Source: Aquiluna sp. (lineage in GTDB: Bacteria > Actinomycetota > Actinomycetes > Actinomycetales > Microbacteriaceae). From it: DNA of 9,055 bases. The stretch spans positions 1-9,055 of the forward strand of contig JADHKY010000043.1 of the NCBI GenBank assembly GCA_016780945.1, written 5' to 3'. Both the position numbers and the translations under genes were made by a program. The notes beneath the pieces are model-generated. The model made no database searches. It saw only the letters and a list, made by a program, of their open reading frames with translations, and was not told where the DNA came from. Below, in pieces: positions 1 to 6,457 of the stretch (the stretch's first letter is position 1; each line of letters opens with the position of its first letter).

Positions 1-882
1 ATCGTCGCCAAAGGTGCTCGAACGAAGCCAGATAGCACCTTCCTCTTCAAAGATGTGGCCTGACTCACGCAGCCTTGCAATTGACTTCTCAACTGCACCT
101 GACTCGTAGAGCGAGTTCTCATGGAAAAAGACGTCGAAGTGAACACCGAAGTCCTCGAGAGACTTCTTAATCTGCTCAAACATCATCGCCACACCAGCGG
201 CCCTGAAAGCCTCCTGCTGCTCTTCACCCGTTAGCTCCAGCACCTCGGGCTGATTGGTCAGAATCTGCTGACTGATCTCGGTGATGTACTCCCCCGCATA
301 GCCATCCTCCGGGGCCTCTTGGCCAAGCGCGGCGGCAACCAAGGACCTTGCAAATCGATCAATCTGAGCACCGTGATCGTTGAAGTAGTACTCCCGCGTG
401 ACCGAAGCTCCCTGAGATTGCAGGATACGAGCTAAGGAGTCGCCGACTGCAGCCCAGCGAGTTCCGCCTAGGTGGATGGGTCCGGTGGGGTTTGCGGAGA
501 CAAACTCCAAATTGAGCTTTTGTCCTGCAAGCTCGCTTGATAAGCCGTAACTCTCGCCCTGCTCGACTATCACCTTTGCGAGTGCTCCGGCAGCAGCATC
601 AGAGACAAAGAAGTTTATGAATCCAGGTCCTGCAATTGATACCGACTCGACTCCGTCGGTCTCGCGAAGCTCCTTAGCTAGCTTCTCGGCAAGCTCCCGG
701 GGGTTTATCCCCAACGTTCCTGCAAGCTGCATCGCAACATTGGTTGCCCAATCTCCGTGATCGCGATTTTTGGGTCGTTCGACAACCACTTCGCTAGGGA
801 CCTGCTCCTTGGCAAACGCTCCAGAATTAGCCAGCGCCCTGAGGGCACTGACTATTGCCTCGTTGAGCTGTTCTGGCGTCAA
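1..882 (-). CDS. argS: Arginyl-tRNA synthetase, N-terminal half (3' end cut by window edge)
   Basis: Cytoplasmic class I aminoacyl-tRNA synthetase that charges tRNA-Arg with arginine using ATP. I translated the strand by hand from TTG 882 to the edge: 294 in-frame codons, about half of the usual 550-580 residues. Residues 1-120 fit the N-terminal additional domain that recognises the tRNA D-loop, with RPKNRDHGDWATN near 36-48. The Rossmann catalytic core begins with EFVSANPTGP (126-135) and the HIGH-type signature HLGG (137-140). FNDHGAQIDRFA at 167-178 is also typical. The C-terminal anticodon-binding half lies outside the window. TTG was chosen because AGGA sits six bases upstream and the product begins LTPEQL, like MTPEQL in relatives. 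An in-frame GTG at 924 would add 14 residues but has no ribosome binding site. The gene lies 82 bp downstream of the alpha-glucosidase on the same strand and has its own candidate promoter. Confidence 0.95.
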   Translation of the reverse strand, partial: MTPEQLNEAIVSALRALANSGAFAKEQVPSEVVVERPKNRDHGDWATNVAMQLAGTLGINPRELAEKLAKELRETDGVESVSIAGPGFINFFVSDAAAGALAKVIVEQGESYGLSSELAGQKLNLEFVSANPTGPIHLGGTRWAAVGDSLARILQSQGASVTREYYFNDHGAQIDRFARSLVAAALGQEAPEDGYAGEYITEISQQILTNQPEVLELTGEEQQEAFRAAGVAMMFEQIKKSLEDFGVHFDVFFHENSLYESGAVEKSIARLRESGHIFEEEGAIWLRSSTFGDD

Positions 883-888
883 AGGATT

Positions 889-892
889 TCCT
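889..892 (-). promoter_or_regulatory. Ribosome binding site deciding the TTG start of argS
   Basis: AGGA on the minus strand, six bases before TTG. The alternative in-frame GTG at 922-924 has no purine-rich stretch upstream, so this site favours the TTG. Confidence 0.6.
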
Positions 893-904
893 GGTTTGGG
901 GGCG

Positions 905-923
905 AAAAATGCCGACTCTGGCA
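905..923 (-). terminator. Weak hairpin plus T5 in the argS leader
   Basis: On the minus strand TGCC, a six-base loop and GGCA are followed directly by TTTTT. The four-pair stem is too short for a confident intrinsic terminator. It could give partial termination of alpha-glucosidase transcripts, or act in the argS leader, since it lies between the predicted start at 934 and the ribosome binding site. Confidence 0.2.
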
Positions 924-940
924 CTTGAGGGTAGGCCTAA

Positions 941-946
941 ATCATA
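941..946 (-). promoter_or_regulatory. Candidate -10 element of the argS promoter
   Basis: TATGAT on the minus strand matches five of six bases of the -10 consensus. The predicted transcription start is near 934, giving a leader of about 52 bases. The -35 region (TTTAGT at 964-969, spacing 17) is a weak match and overlaps the stop codon of the upstream alpha-glucosidase. Prediction by eye only. Confidence 0.45.
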
Positions 947-964
947 CCCTTGCGCCCGAAGAGA

Positions 965-2611
965 CTAAAGGGTGGAAACCCAGGCTGTTGCATTGCCCGG
1001 AAGCTTGCCACCTGAAATCGCACCGGAGGAAAGCAGAACTTTGCCACTAGGAAGTTCCAAACCTTCCTTCCCAAAATTCGTCACGCAGACGATTCCGTCC
1101 CGCTCGAAGGCAGTTGCATTTGGCCCGAGATTGAGCCACTTGAACGAGTCAGTCGAAAAACTTGCCTTGCGAAGCTTGATGGCCTCTCGGTAGAGATTCA
1201 GAGTTGAGTCTCCAGCCTCCTGAGACTCGACATTCACCTGCGCAAACCAAGAAGGCTGGGGCAGATGCGCTCCCCCTTTTCCAAATCCATAGGAGCTTCC
1301 GGCACTGGTCCAAGGAAGTGGAACCCTGCAGCCATCGCGGGATTTCAACTTGCCTTCACCCCTGAACCACTGCGGATCCTGCATGCTCTCTCCGGGTATG
1401 TCTAGCACCTCGTGGAGTCCTAGTTCTTCTCCCTGGTAGATGTAGGTGGAGCCCGGCAGGGCCAGAATCAGCAGAGTCGCAGCCTTCGCCCTTGCAAGCC
1501 CCAGATCAAGATCCAAATTGGGGTTCAACCGATTCTCTACGTACCAGCGGTGTTCGTCGCCAAAGCCATCGGCGGACTCGCCATAGCCGGGGATTGCAAG
1601 TCTGGTTGCATGCCGAATCACATCGTGATTTGACATCACCCAGGTGGAAGAAGAGCCTGTTTCGGCGCTCATTTCTAGGTTGTCGGTGATTATCTTCCGG
1701 AAACTATCGGCATCCCATTTGGAGGCTAAGAGATCAAAGTTAAACGCCTGGCCCAAGCCATTTGCAGATGCGTATGGGGGACGCCGATTCGGATGGACCC
1801 ATGCCTCTGCGACGGCAACTGGGGGCGGGTCATACTCATTGAACACCTCACGCCAAGCTGCGTAGACTTCGTGAACCTCATCACGGTCAAAGATTGGGTC
1901 AGTTCCGTCATCCTTCATGACCGATAGCGCATAGGAGTCGCGGTCAGGCAGCGGCTCTAGATTCTTCTTGAGTCCGTGGGCAACATCGATTCGGAACCCA
2001 TCCACGCCTCGATCTGACCAGAATCGAAGGGTGTCTAAAAAGTACTGGTGGACTTCCTCGTTGTCCCAGTTGAAGTCTGGTTGCTCCTTGGTAAACAGGT
2101 GCATGTACCACTGACCATCGGGGACCTGGGTCCAGCCCTCGGGTCCGAAGTGGCTGGCAAGCTTCGATGGTGGCTGGGAACCATCCGGTCCCTTGCCGTC
2201 TCTAAATATGTAGCGATCTCTGGCTGGTGACCCCGGTGCTGCCTCAAGGGCCTCCTTGAACCAGGCGTGTCTGTTTGAGGAGTGGTTAGGCACGATGTCG
2301 ACAAACACGCGTATCTGGTTTTCGTGGAGTTTGGAAACCAGCTCATCAAATTCCTCAAGCGTTCCAATCCGCTCGTCTATGGCCTGGTAGTCATCGACGT
2401 CATAGCCACCATCTGCAAGTTGCGACGGGAAAAACGGAGAGAGCCAAACAGCATCTATACCGAGACTGGCCAGGTAGTCAACGCGAGAGAGAATGCCCTT
2501 TAGATCACCAATCCCGTCGCCATTGCCATCGGCAAAGCTTCGAGGGTAGATCTGGTAGACGACTGCGTCTCGCCACCAATTGGCGGGACCGGGCAATTGA
2601 TTTGTTTTCAC
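965..2611 (-). CDS. GH13 alpha-glucosidase (oligosaccharide hydrolase)
   Basis: Cytoplasmic glycoside hydrolase family 13 enzyme, probably releasing glucose from the non-reducing ends of short alpha-glucosides. The 548-residue length is normal for the family, and there is no signal peptide. The (beta/alpha)8 barrel shows region I DIVPNH (105-110), QPDFNW (177-182), region II GFRIDVAHG with nucleophile Asp209, region III VAEAW with acid/base Glu269, and region IV SNHD with stabilising Asp330. QGEELG (393-398) and RDGCRVPLPW (425-434) are typical of alpha-glucosidases and oligo-1,6-glucosidases. The final 80 or so residues fit the C-terminal beta domain. A Val follows the nucleophile, a feature that in some subfamilies goes with alpha-1,6 activity, so linkage specificity is open. 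The start is GTG with GGAG four bases upstream. No sugar transporter or regulator lies beside it, so the physiological substrate cannot be read from context. Confidence 0.92.
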   Translation of the reverse strand: MKTNQLPGPANWWRDAVVYQIYPRSFADGNGDGIGDLKGILSRVDYLASLGIDAVWLSPFFPSQLADGGYDVDDYQAIDERIGTLEEFDELVSKLHENQIRVFVDIVPNHSSNRHAWFKEALEAAPGSPARDRYIFRDGKGPDGSQPPSKLASHFGPEGWTQVPDGQWYMHLFTKEQPDFNWDNEEVHQYFLDTLRFWSDRGVDGFRIDVAHGLKKNLEPLPDRDSYALSVMKDDGTDPIFDRDEVHEVYAAWREVFNEYDPPPVAVAEAWVHPNRRPPYASANGLGQAFNFDLLASKWDADSFRKIITDNLEMSAETGSSSTWVMSNHDVIRHATRLAIPGYGESADGFGDEHRWYVENRLNPNLDLDLGLARAKAATLLILALPGSTYIYQGEELGLHEVLDIPGESMQDPQWFRGEGKLKSRDGCRVPLPWTSAGSSYGFGKGGAHLPQPSWFAQVNVESQEAGDSTLNLYREAIKLRKASFSTDSFKWLNLGPNATAFERDGIVCVTNFGKEGLELPSGKVLLSSGAISGGKLPGNATAWVSTL

Positions 2612-2641
2612 TTAGCTCCAGAGTGTTAAAACCTGAGCCTT

Positions 2642-2647
2642 AGGCTA
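2642..2647 (-). promoter_or_regulatory. Candidate -10 element for the alpha-glucosidase gene
   Basis: TAGCCT on the minus strand would start transcription near 2635, giving a 24-base leader that contains the GGAG ribosome binding site. No convincing -35 is visible. Supported mainly by similarity to the TAGNCT hexamers in front of murI and pncB. Confidence 0.3.
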
Positions 2648-2689
2648 CAACAGCCGCTTTGTGCTGGTGTCCTCGGATGGCCACGCTGA

Positions 2690-2695
2690 TAGGCT
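2690..2695 (+). promoter_or_regulatory. Candidate -10 element for tRNA-Arg
   Basis: TAGGCT, the same hexamer found at the pncB start, predicts transcription from about 2702, three bases before the mature tRNA 5' end. The -35 region is unconvincing. Confidence 0.35.
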
Positions 2696-2704
2696 TTCGC
2701 TGCC

Positions 2705-2776
2705 GCCCCCATAGCTCAGGGGATAGAGCACCGCCCTCCGGAGGCGGGTGCGCAGGTTCGAATCCTGCTGGGGGCG
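2705..2776 (+). tRNA. tRNA-Arg (anticodon CCG)
   Basis: A complete cloverleaf can be drawn. The acceptor stem pairs GCCCCCA (2705-2711) with TGGGGGC (2769-2775), with discriminator G at 2776. The D-stem is GCTC/GAGC and the anticodon stem is CCGCC/GGCGG. The loop CTCCGGA holds anticodon CCG at 2738-2740, which reads the Arg codon CGG. The T-arm is GCAGG-TTCGAAT-CCTGC. CCA is not encoded, because CTA follows, so it must be added enzymatically. The gene converges on rdgB with no bases between the discriminator and the rdgB stop codon. No T-rich terminator is seen after it, so its 3' trailer is antisense to rdgB. Confidence 0.97.
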
Positions 2777-3355
2777 CTAGGAGTTCTCTTCCAGGTAACT
2801 TGCCATCTGCTGCATTGCCAAAAACCTGTGTGACATCGAGTTCTTCACTTCTGGATCCAGTTCGGCTGCCGTCTCGGAAAACCCCTCCGGAACAAACACC
2901 GGGTCGTAACCAAAACCACCATCACCTGCGGCCTGGAGAGCAATGCTGCCACTCCAAATGCCTGTGAAGCTGACCTCGGCATCGTCCGAAACCAGTGCCA
3001 CCGTGCAGACAAAAGCCGCACCACGATGTTCCATTGGTATGTCCTCAAGTTGCGCGAGCAGAAGGTCTCGGTTTATTTGATCGTCTCTGGTTCCAGACCA
3101 GATTGCCGAAAATATGCCTGGTGCTCCACCCATTACCTCCACGGAGATGCCGGAGTCGTCTGCAAATGCTGGTTTACCCGTCGCTTTGTGGGCCGCGCGA
3201 GCCTTAATGAGTGCGTTTTCCAAAAAGCTAGTTCCGGACTCGACCGGTGATTCCCCGTCAAAGGTCAGCACGTTCACCCCAGGCATCCGGCCCCTTAGAA
3301 TCTGTTGGGCCTCGGCCGCCTTGTGAGCATTGCCGGTCGCAAAAACTAGCTCCAC
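2777..3355 (-). CDS. rdgB: RdgB/HAM1-type dITP/XTP pyrophosphatase
   Basis: House-cleaning nucleotide pyrophosphatase that hydrolyses dITP, ITP and XTP to monophosphates, keeping deaminated purines out of DNA and RNA. It is cytoplasmic, usually a dimer, and Mg-dependent. At 192 residues it has normal length. Visible motifs are the N-terminal TGNAHK (7-12, phosphate binding), FLENALIKA (44-52), the catalytic DDSG (66-69), GDGGFGYDP (144-152, base recognition), TAAEL near 162-166 with Lys171, and SHR (175-177). One oddity is APGIFSAIWSG at 78-88, where relatives such as E. coli RdgB have SARY, so the usual Arg is Ile here. The start is GTG with AGGA five bases upstream; that AGGA overlaps the rph stop codon, so the gene is probably translationally coupled to rph. 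It is the last gene of the murI-rph-rdgB operon, and its stop codon touches tRNA-Arg. Confidence 0.94.
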   Translation of the reverse strand: MELVFATGNAHKAAEAQQILRGRMPGVNVLTFDGESPVESGTSFLENALIKARAAHKATGKPAFADDSGISVEVMGGAPGIFSAIWSGTRDDQINRDLLLAQLEDIPMEHRGAAFVCTVALVSDDAEVSFTGIWSGSIALQAAGDGGFGYDPVFVPEGFSETAAELDPEVKNSMSHRFLAMQQMASYLEENS

Positions 3356-3360
3356 CTGGG

Positions 3361-3364
3361 TCCT
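3361..3364 (-). promoter_or_regulatory. rdgB ribosome binding site overlapping the rph stop codon
   Basis: AGGA shares its first two bases with the TAG stop of rph and lies five bases before the rdgB GTG. Ribosomes finishing rph are placed to start rdgB. Confidence 0.6.
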
Positions 3365-4103
3365 ACTTGATCTCTAAGGTTTCGCCAAGAGCCTCTCGCT
3401 GCGCCGCAGCCAGCTCAGAAGTTGATTCCAGAGCGAGCTCAAGGAGCCGATTTAGTTCATCACGATCGAATGGTTCGGCCTCTGCGGTTCCCTGAACCTC
3501 GACAAACAGCCCCCGGCCGGTTATGACCACATTCATGTCGGTGTCGGCTGCCACGTCCTCGACGTAAGCGAGGTCAGTCATGGCTACCCCATCGACAATC
3601 CCAACAGATACCGCGGAGACTGTGTCGTAGAGCGGCTTTGCGCTCTTTGCGATGTGGCCATTTGCCTTTGCCCATGCAATTGCGTCTGCGAGAGCTACAA
3701 ATGCGCCGGTGATGGCCGCGGTTCGCGTCCCACCATCGGCCTGAATTACATCGCAATCGATGACGATCGTGTTCTCGCCGAGCTCTTTGTAGTTCACTAC
3801 CGAGCGCAGTGCCCGACCAATAAGTCTTGATATCTCGTGGGTCCGGCCGCCGATCTTTCCTCGAACACTCTCCCGGTCAGACCTGGTGTTCGTGGCTCTT
3901 GGCAGCATCGCATACTCCGCGGTCACCCAGCCCTCGCCAGAATCCTTCTTGAACCTTGGAACCCCAGGAGTAAAGGAGGCGTTGCAAAGCACCTTGGTGT
4001 TGCCAAAGGAAATGAGGACCGAGCCCTCCGCGTGCATCGTGTGACTGCGCTGAATCTTCACTGCGCGCATCTCGTGCAGCTCTCTGCCATCTGCTCTACT
4101 CAT
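3363..4103 (-). CDS. rph: Ribonuclease PH
   Basis: Phosphorolytic 3'-to-5' exoribonuclease that trims the 3' ends of tRNA precursors and other RNAs, using inorganic phosphate and releasing nucleoside diphosphates. It normally forms a hexameric ring in the cytoplasm. The protein has 246 residues, close to the usual 240-260. Motifs are RESVRGKIGGRTHEISRL (77-94, including the Arg87 region), DCDVIQADGGTRTAAITGA (116-134, with the phosphate-binding GTRT at 125-128) and the acidic catalytic segment DLAYVEDVAADTDMNVV (177-193). The ATG start has AAAGGA five bases upstream. The first eight bases overlap the end of murI, and rdgB starts seven bases after the stop, so the three genes form one tightly coupled operon. 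The same neighbourhood (murI, rph, rdgB) recurs in Actinobacteria including Mycobacterium, which supports the call. Confidence 0.96.
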   Translation of the reverse strand: MSRADGRELHEMRAVKIQRSHTMHAEGSVLISFGNTKVLCNASFTPGVPRFKKDSGEGWVTAEYAMLPRATNTRSDRESVRGKIGGRTHEISRLIGRALRSVVNYKELGENTIVIDCDVIQADGGTRTAAITGAFVALADAIAWAKANGHIAKSAKPLYDTVSAVSVGIVDGVAMTDLAYVEDVAADTDMNVVITGRGLFVEVQGTAEAEPFDRDELNRLLELALESTSELAAAQREALGETLEIK

Positions 4104-4917
4104 CTAAGTCCTTTCGCCTAAGGTGTTTCACTGCCGAAACCTCGGGTCCGAGGAATCTACCCGCCAGGGCCTGAAACGAAGAGGCGTCCCCGGTGGCAAA
4201 GAAATTGTGAGTGGGCTTGTTTCCCTCAGGTGCGCTCAAATTCTCTTCGGTGAGAACTCGGAAAACATCCTTTGCGGTCTCCTCGGCGGAAGAGACCAGG
4301 TTCACTCCATCCCCCATGACGTAGGCGAGCGCCGCCTGAAGAAGCGGATAGTGAGTGCAGCCCAATACCAAGGTGTCAACTTGCGCCGCCTTCAGCGGTG
4401 CCAGGTAATCGGATGCAACCTTCAGTAGCTCTGGCCCCGAAGTGACACCGCGCTCCACAAAGTCCACAAAAGCGGGGCATGCCGCGCTAAAGATCTCGAA
4501 GTCGACCGCTGCTGCGAATGCGTCGTCGTAGGCCTTTGAGGAGATGGTTGCAGAAGTTCCAATGACTCCGACTCGCTTTGAGCTACTGGTAGCAACCGCG
4601 GTTCTAACCGCAGGTTGGATTACCTCAACAACTGGAACACCTAGACCCTCGGTGTAGCGCTCTCTGGCATCTCGCAGCACCGCAGCAGATGCTGAATTAC
4701 AGGCAATCACCAAGAGCTTGACTCCCGATGCAACAAGCTCATCCATAACCTCGAGTGCGAGCTTGCGAACCTCGGAGAGGCCCTTTGGGCCATAGGGAGA
4801 GTTGAGAGTATCCCCCACATAGGAAATCGACTCGTTTGGGAGCTGGTCAATGATGGCTCTGGCGACAGTTAGTCCACCAACGCCAGAGTCGAATACTCCG
4901 ATCGGCCTTGCATCCAC
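4096..4917 (-). CDS. murI: Glutamate racemase
   Basis: Cofactor-independent racemase converting L-glutamate to D-glutamate for the peptidoglycan stem peptide; cytoplasmic. The 273 residues match the usual 260-285. The substrate and catalytic motifs are intact: FDSGVGGL (9-16), VGDTLNSPYG (34-43), ACNSAS with catalytic Cys73, and LGCTHYPLL (185-193) with the second catalytic Cys187 and His189. The start is GTG at 4917. No Shine-Dalgarno precedes it, but a -10-like TAGACT ends six bases before the GTG, so the mRNA is probably leaderless. It is the first gene of the operon with rph (8-base overlap) and rdgB, and is divergent from pncB across 45 bp. In Mycobacterium tuberculosis, from memory, murI and rphA lie a few genes from clpS and pncB1. 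Here the intervening genes are absent. Confidence 0.96.
   Translation of the reverse strand: MDARPIGVFDSGVGGLTVARAIIDQLPNESISYVGDTLNSPYGPKGLSEVRKLALEVMDELVASGVKLLVIACNSASAAVLRDARERYTEGLGVPVVEVIQPAVRTAVATSSSKRVGVIGTSATISSKAYDDAFAAAVDFEIFSAACPAFVDFVERGVTSGPELLKVASDYLAPLKAAQVDTLVLGCTHYPLLQAALAYVMGDGVNLVSSAEETAKDVFRVLTEENLSAPEGNKPTHNFFATGDASSFQALAGRFLGPEVSAVKHLRRKDLDE
4109..4114 (-). promoter_or_regulatory. Strong rph ribosome binding site inside murI
   Basis: AAAGGA, five bases before the rph ATG, lies within the last codons of murI. With the eight-base overlap ATGAGTAG it fits coupled translation. Confidence 0.65.
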
Positions 4918-4923
4918 GCCCTA

Positions 4924-4929
4924 AGTCTA
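4924..4929 (-). promoter_or_regulatory. Candidate leaderless promoter (-10) of the murI-rph-rdgB operon
   Basis: TAGACT on the minus strand has four of six consensus bases. Counting its last base as -7 puts +1 exactly on the G of the murI GTG. There is no good -35 and no ribosome binding site, as is usual for actinobacterial leaderless genes. Confidence 0.5.
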
Positions 4930-4950
4930 GGGTGCGCAATCAGCAGTCAG

Positions 4951-4956
4951 TAGGCT
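4951..4956 (+). promoter_or_regulatory. Candidate leaderless promoter (-10) of pncB
   Basis: TAGGCT ends six bases before the pncB GTG, so the predicted +1 is the G of the start codon at 4963. No Shine-Dalgarno is present. It is divergent from the murI -10, with only 21 bp between the two hexamers. Confidence 0.5.
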
Positions 4957-4962
4957 GTTGCC

Positions 4963-6231
4963 GTGTCTTATGCCCTGATGACTGACCGCTACGAGCTCAC
5001 CATGCTCCAGGCCGCGCTCCGCTCTGGAAAGAGTGAAAGAGAGTGCGTTTTCGAGGTCTTCACTCGTCAACTTCCCTCCGGCAGGCGCTACGGCGTTCTC
5101 GCAGGTGTGGGCAGGGTTCTAGATGCCATTGCCGATTTCAGGTTTGGCCAAGACGAGCTGGACTACCTTCGCAAGGCGGAGGTTGTGGACGAAAAGACGC
5201 TCGAGTGGCTGAAGAACTACAAGTTTTCAGGCTCAATAACCGGATACCGCGAGGGCGAGATCTACTTTGCAAACTCCCCGGTGATGACAGTTCGCGGCAC
5301 GTTTGCCGAGGCAGTGCTGCTTGAAACTGTAATTCTCTCCATCCTCAACTACGACTCTGCCGTTGCCTCAGCGGCATCCCGAATGCACACTGCCGCCTCA
5401 GGTCGCTTTCTCGCCGAAATGGGAGCGAGGCGAGCCCATGAGTCAGCCGCTATTGCCGCCGCAAGAGCGGCATTTATTGCCGGCTTCGACGCAACCAGCA
5501 ACCTTGAGGCTGGAAGAAGCTGGGGAATACCGACCATGGGAACCAGCGCTCACAGCTTTACCCTGCTGCATGACTCCGAAAAAGAGGCCTTCGAGGCTCA
5601 AATCGCCTCAATGGGACCAGACACGACACTTTTAGTCGACACCTACGACATCACCAGTGCCGTGAAAATGGCAGTTAAGCTCACTGGCGGCAAGGTCTCG
5701 GCAGTTCGGATTGACTCTGGAGACCTCGGCTCAGCGGCCGTTGAGGTTAGAAGGCAGCTAGATGATCTCGGAGCAAAGCAAACCAGGATAGTTGTCACCA
5801 GCGACCTCGACGAGTACACCATCGCGGCCCTTTCGGCAGCTCCCGTGGACCGCTTTGGAGTTGGAACTTCTTTGGTAACCGGATCCGGACACCCAACTGC
5901 CGGATTTGTCTACAAGCTCGTCGCACACACCGATGGTGCTGAGTGGACAGAGGTGGCCAAGACTTCTAAGTCAAAGACCAATCGTGGTGGGGAGAAGAGA
6001 GCATCGAGGCTGATAGAGTCCGGCACCGCCTCCGCGGAGCTCATTGGAAGCGATGTCGGTCGCCCGCTTCAAGTTGATCTGATGAGTGGGGGCAAAGCTG
6101 AGAAGCAGTACCTGGGCAACAAGGGTGTCATGGCCGCCAAGGCACATCACCTGGATGCGAAGGCAGAACTGCCGAAAACTGCACTGAGGCTTTCAAAGGG
6201 CGAACCAGCCATACCGACAATTTTTAGTTAG
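4963..6231 (+). CDS. pncB: Nicotinate phosphoribosyltransferase
   Basis: Entry enzyme of the Preiss-Handler NAD salvage pathway: nicotinate plus PRPP gives nicotinate mononucleotide and pyrophosphate, stimulated by ATP hydrolysis; cytoplasmic. The 422 residues fit bacterial enzymes (400-460). The N-terminal LMTDRYELTML (5-15) is diagnostic. RRAHE (156-160), GTSAHSF (193-199, with His197 as the likely autophosphorylated His), RIDSGDL (249-255) and FGVGTSLVTG (298-307) build the PRPP and nicotinate site. The GTG start lies six bases after a -10-like TAGGCT and lacks a ribosome binding site, so a leaderless transcript is likely; it is also the earliest start that fits the family N-terminus. The 3' end overlaps the stop of the DUF3039 gene by four bases, tail to tail. 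NAMPT is unlikely given the TDRYELTML start and the MTGTSAHSF-type motif. Confidence 0.95.
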   Translation: MSYALMTDRYELTMLQAALRSGKSERECVFEVFTRQLPSGRRYGVLAGVGRVLDAIADFRFGQDELDYLRKAEVVDEKTLEWLKNYKFSGSITGYREGEIYFANSPVMTVRGTFAEAVLLETVILSILNYDSAVASAASRMHTAASGRFLAEMGARRAHESAAIAAARAAFIAGFDATSNLEAGRSWGIPTMGTSAHSFTLLHDSEKEAFEAQIASMGPDTTLLVDTYDITSAVKMAVKLTGGKVSAVRIDSGDLGSAAVEVRRQLDDLGAKQTRIVVTSDLDEYTIAALSAAPVDRFGVGTSLVTGSGHPTAGFVYKLVAHTDGAEWTEVAKTSKSKTNRGGEKRASRLIESGTASAELIGSDVGRPLQVDLMSGGKAEKQYLGNKGVMAAKAHHLDAKAELPKTALRLSKGEPAIPTIFS

Positions 6232-6452
6232 GGCTTGAGCTTTTCGTAGATCGCCTTGCAGGTTGGGCACACCGGAAACTTCTCAGGTGCTCTAGAGGGA
6301 ACCCAAACCTTGCCACACAGCGCAATAACCGCGTTTCCCATGACGGCGGAGGAGACAATCTTGTCCTTTTTCACGTAGTGCGAATAGCGCTCGTGATCCC
6401 CGTCTTCGAGAATCTCCTCTTTTTCGAGGAGCTCGGTGTCGCGATCTGACAT
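6228..6452 (-). CDS. DUF3039 family small protein
   Basis: A 74-residue conserved actinobacterial protein of unknown function. The DUF3039 pattern is clear: an acidic N-terminus, DGDHERYSHYVKKDKI (17-32), ALCGKVWVPSR (44-54) and FPVCPTCKAIYE (59-70). Cys46, Cys62 and Cys65, with His20 and His25, could form a small zinc site; this is inference. No signal peptide or membrane segment, so probably cytoplasmic. The start is ATG 6452, five bases after the stop of the upstream htrA-like gene, with AGG four bases before the ATG. It may be cotranscribed with the protease, or read from the candidate internal promoter at 6460-6465. It converges on pncB with a four-base overlap of the two stop regions, and I see no terminator there. 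Confidence 0.88.
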   Translation of the reverse strand: MSDRDTELLEKEEILEDGDHERYSHYVKKDKIVSSAVMGNAVIALCGKVWVPSRAPEKFPVCPTCKAIYEKLKP

Positions 6453-6457
6453 GGTGC

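Noticed and set aside
883..924. GTG at 922-924 as the argS start
   Set aside because: No ribosome binding site, and the added residues do not resemble ArgS N-termini, whereas TTG 882 gives a typical beginning with AGGA upstream.
932..939. Palindrome TAGGCCTA near the argS promoter
   Set aside because: Eight bases only, and expected often enough by chance; no second copy was seen nearby.
757..1050. Plus-strand open frame spanning the argS start and the end of the alpha-glucosidase gene
   Set aside because: Antisense to two well-supported genes, and its translation shows no recognisable domain.
2659..2967. Plus-strand open frame running through tRNA-Arg into rdgB antisense
   Set aside because: It contains the whole tRNA gene, and its translation has no domain character.
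4930..4950. Operator for a known NAD regulator (NrtR or NiaR type) between murI and pncB
   Set aside because: No convincing inverted repeat is visible between the two -10 hexamers.
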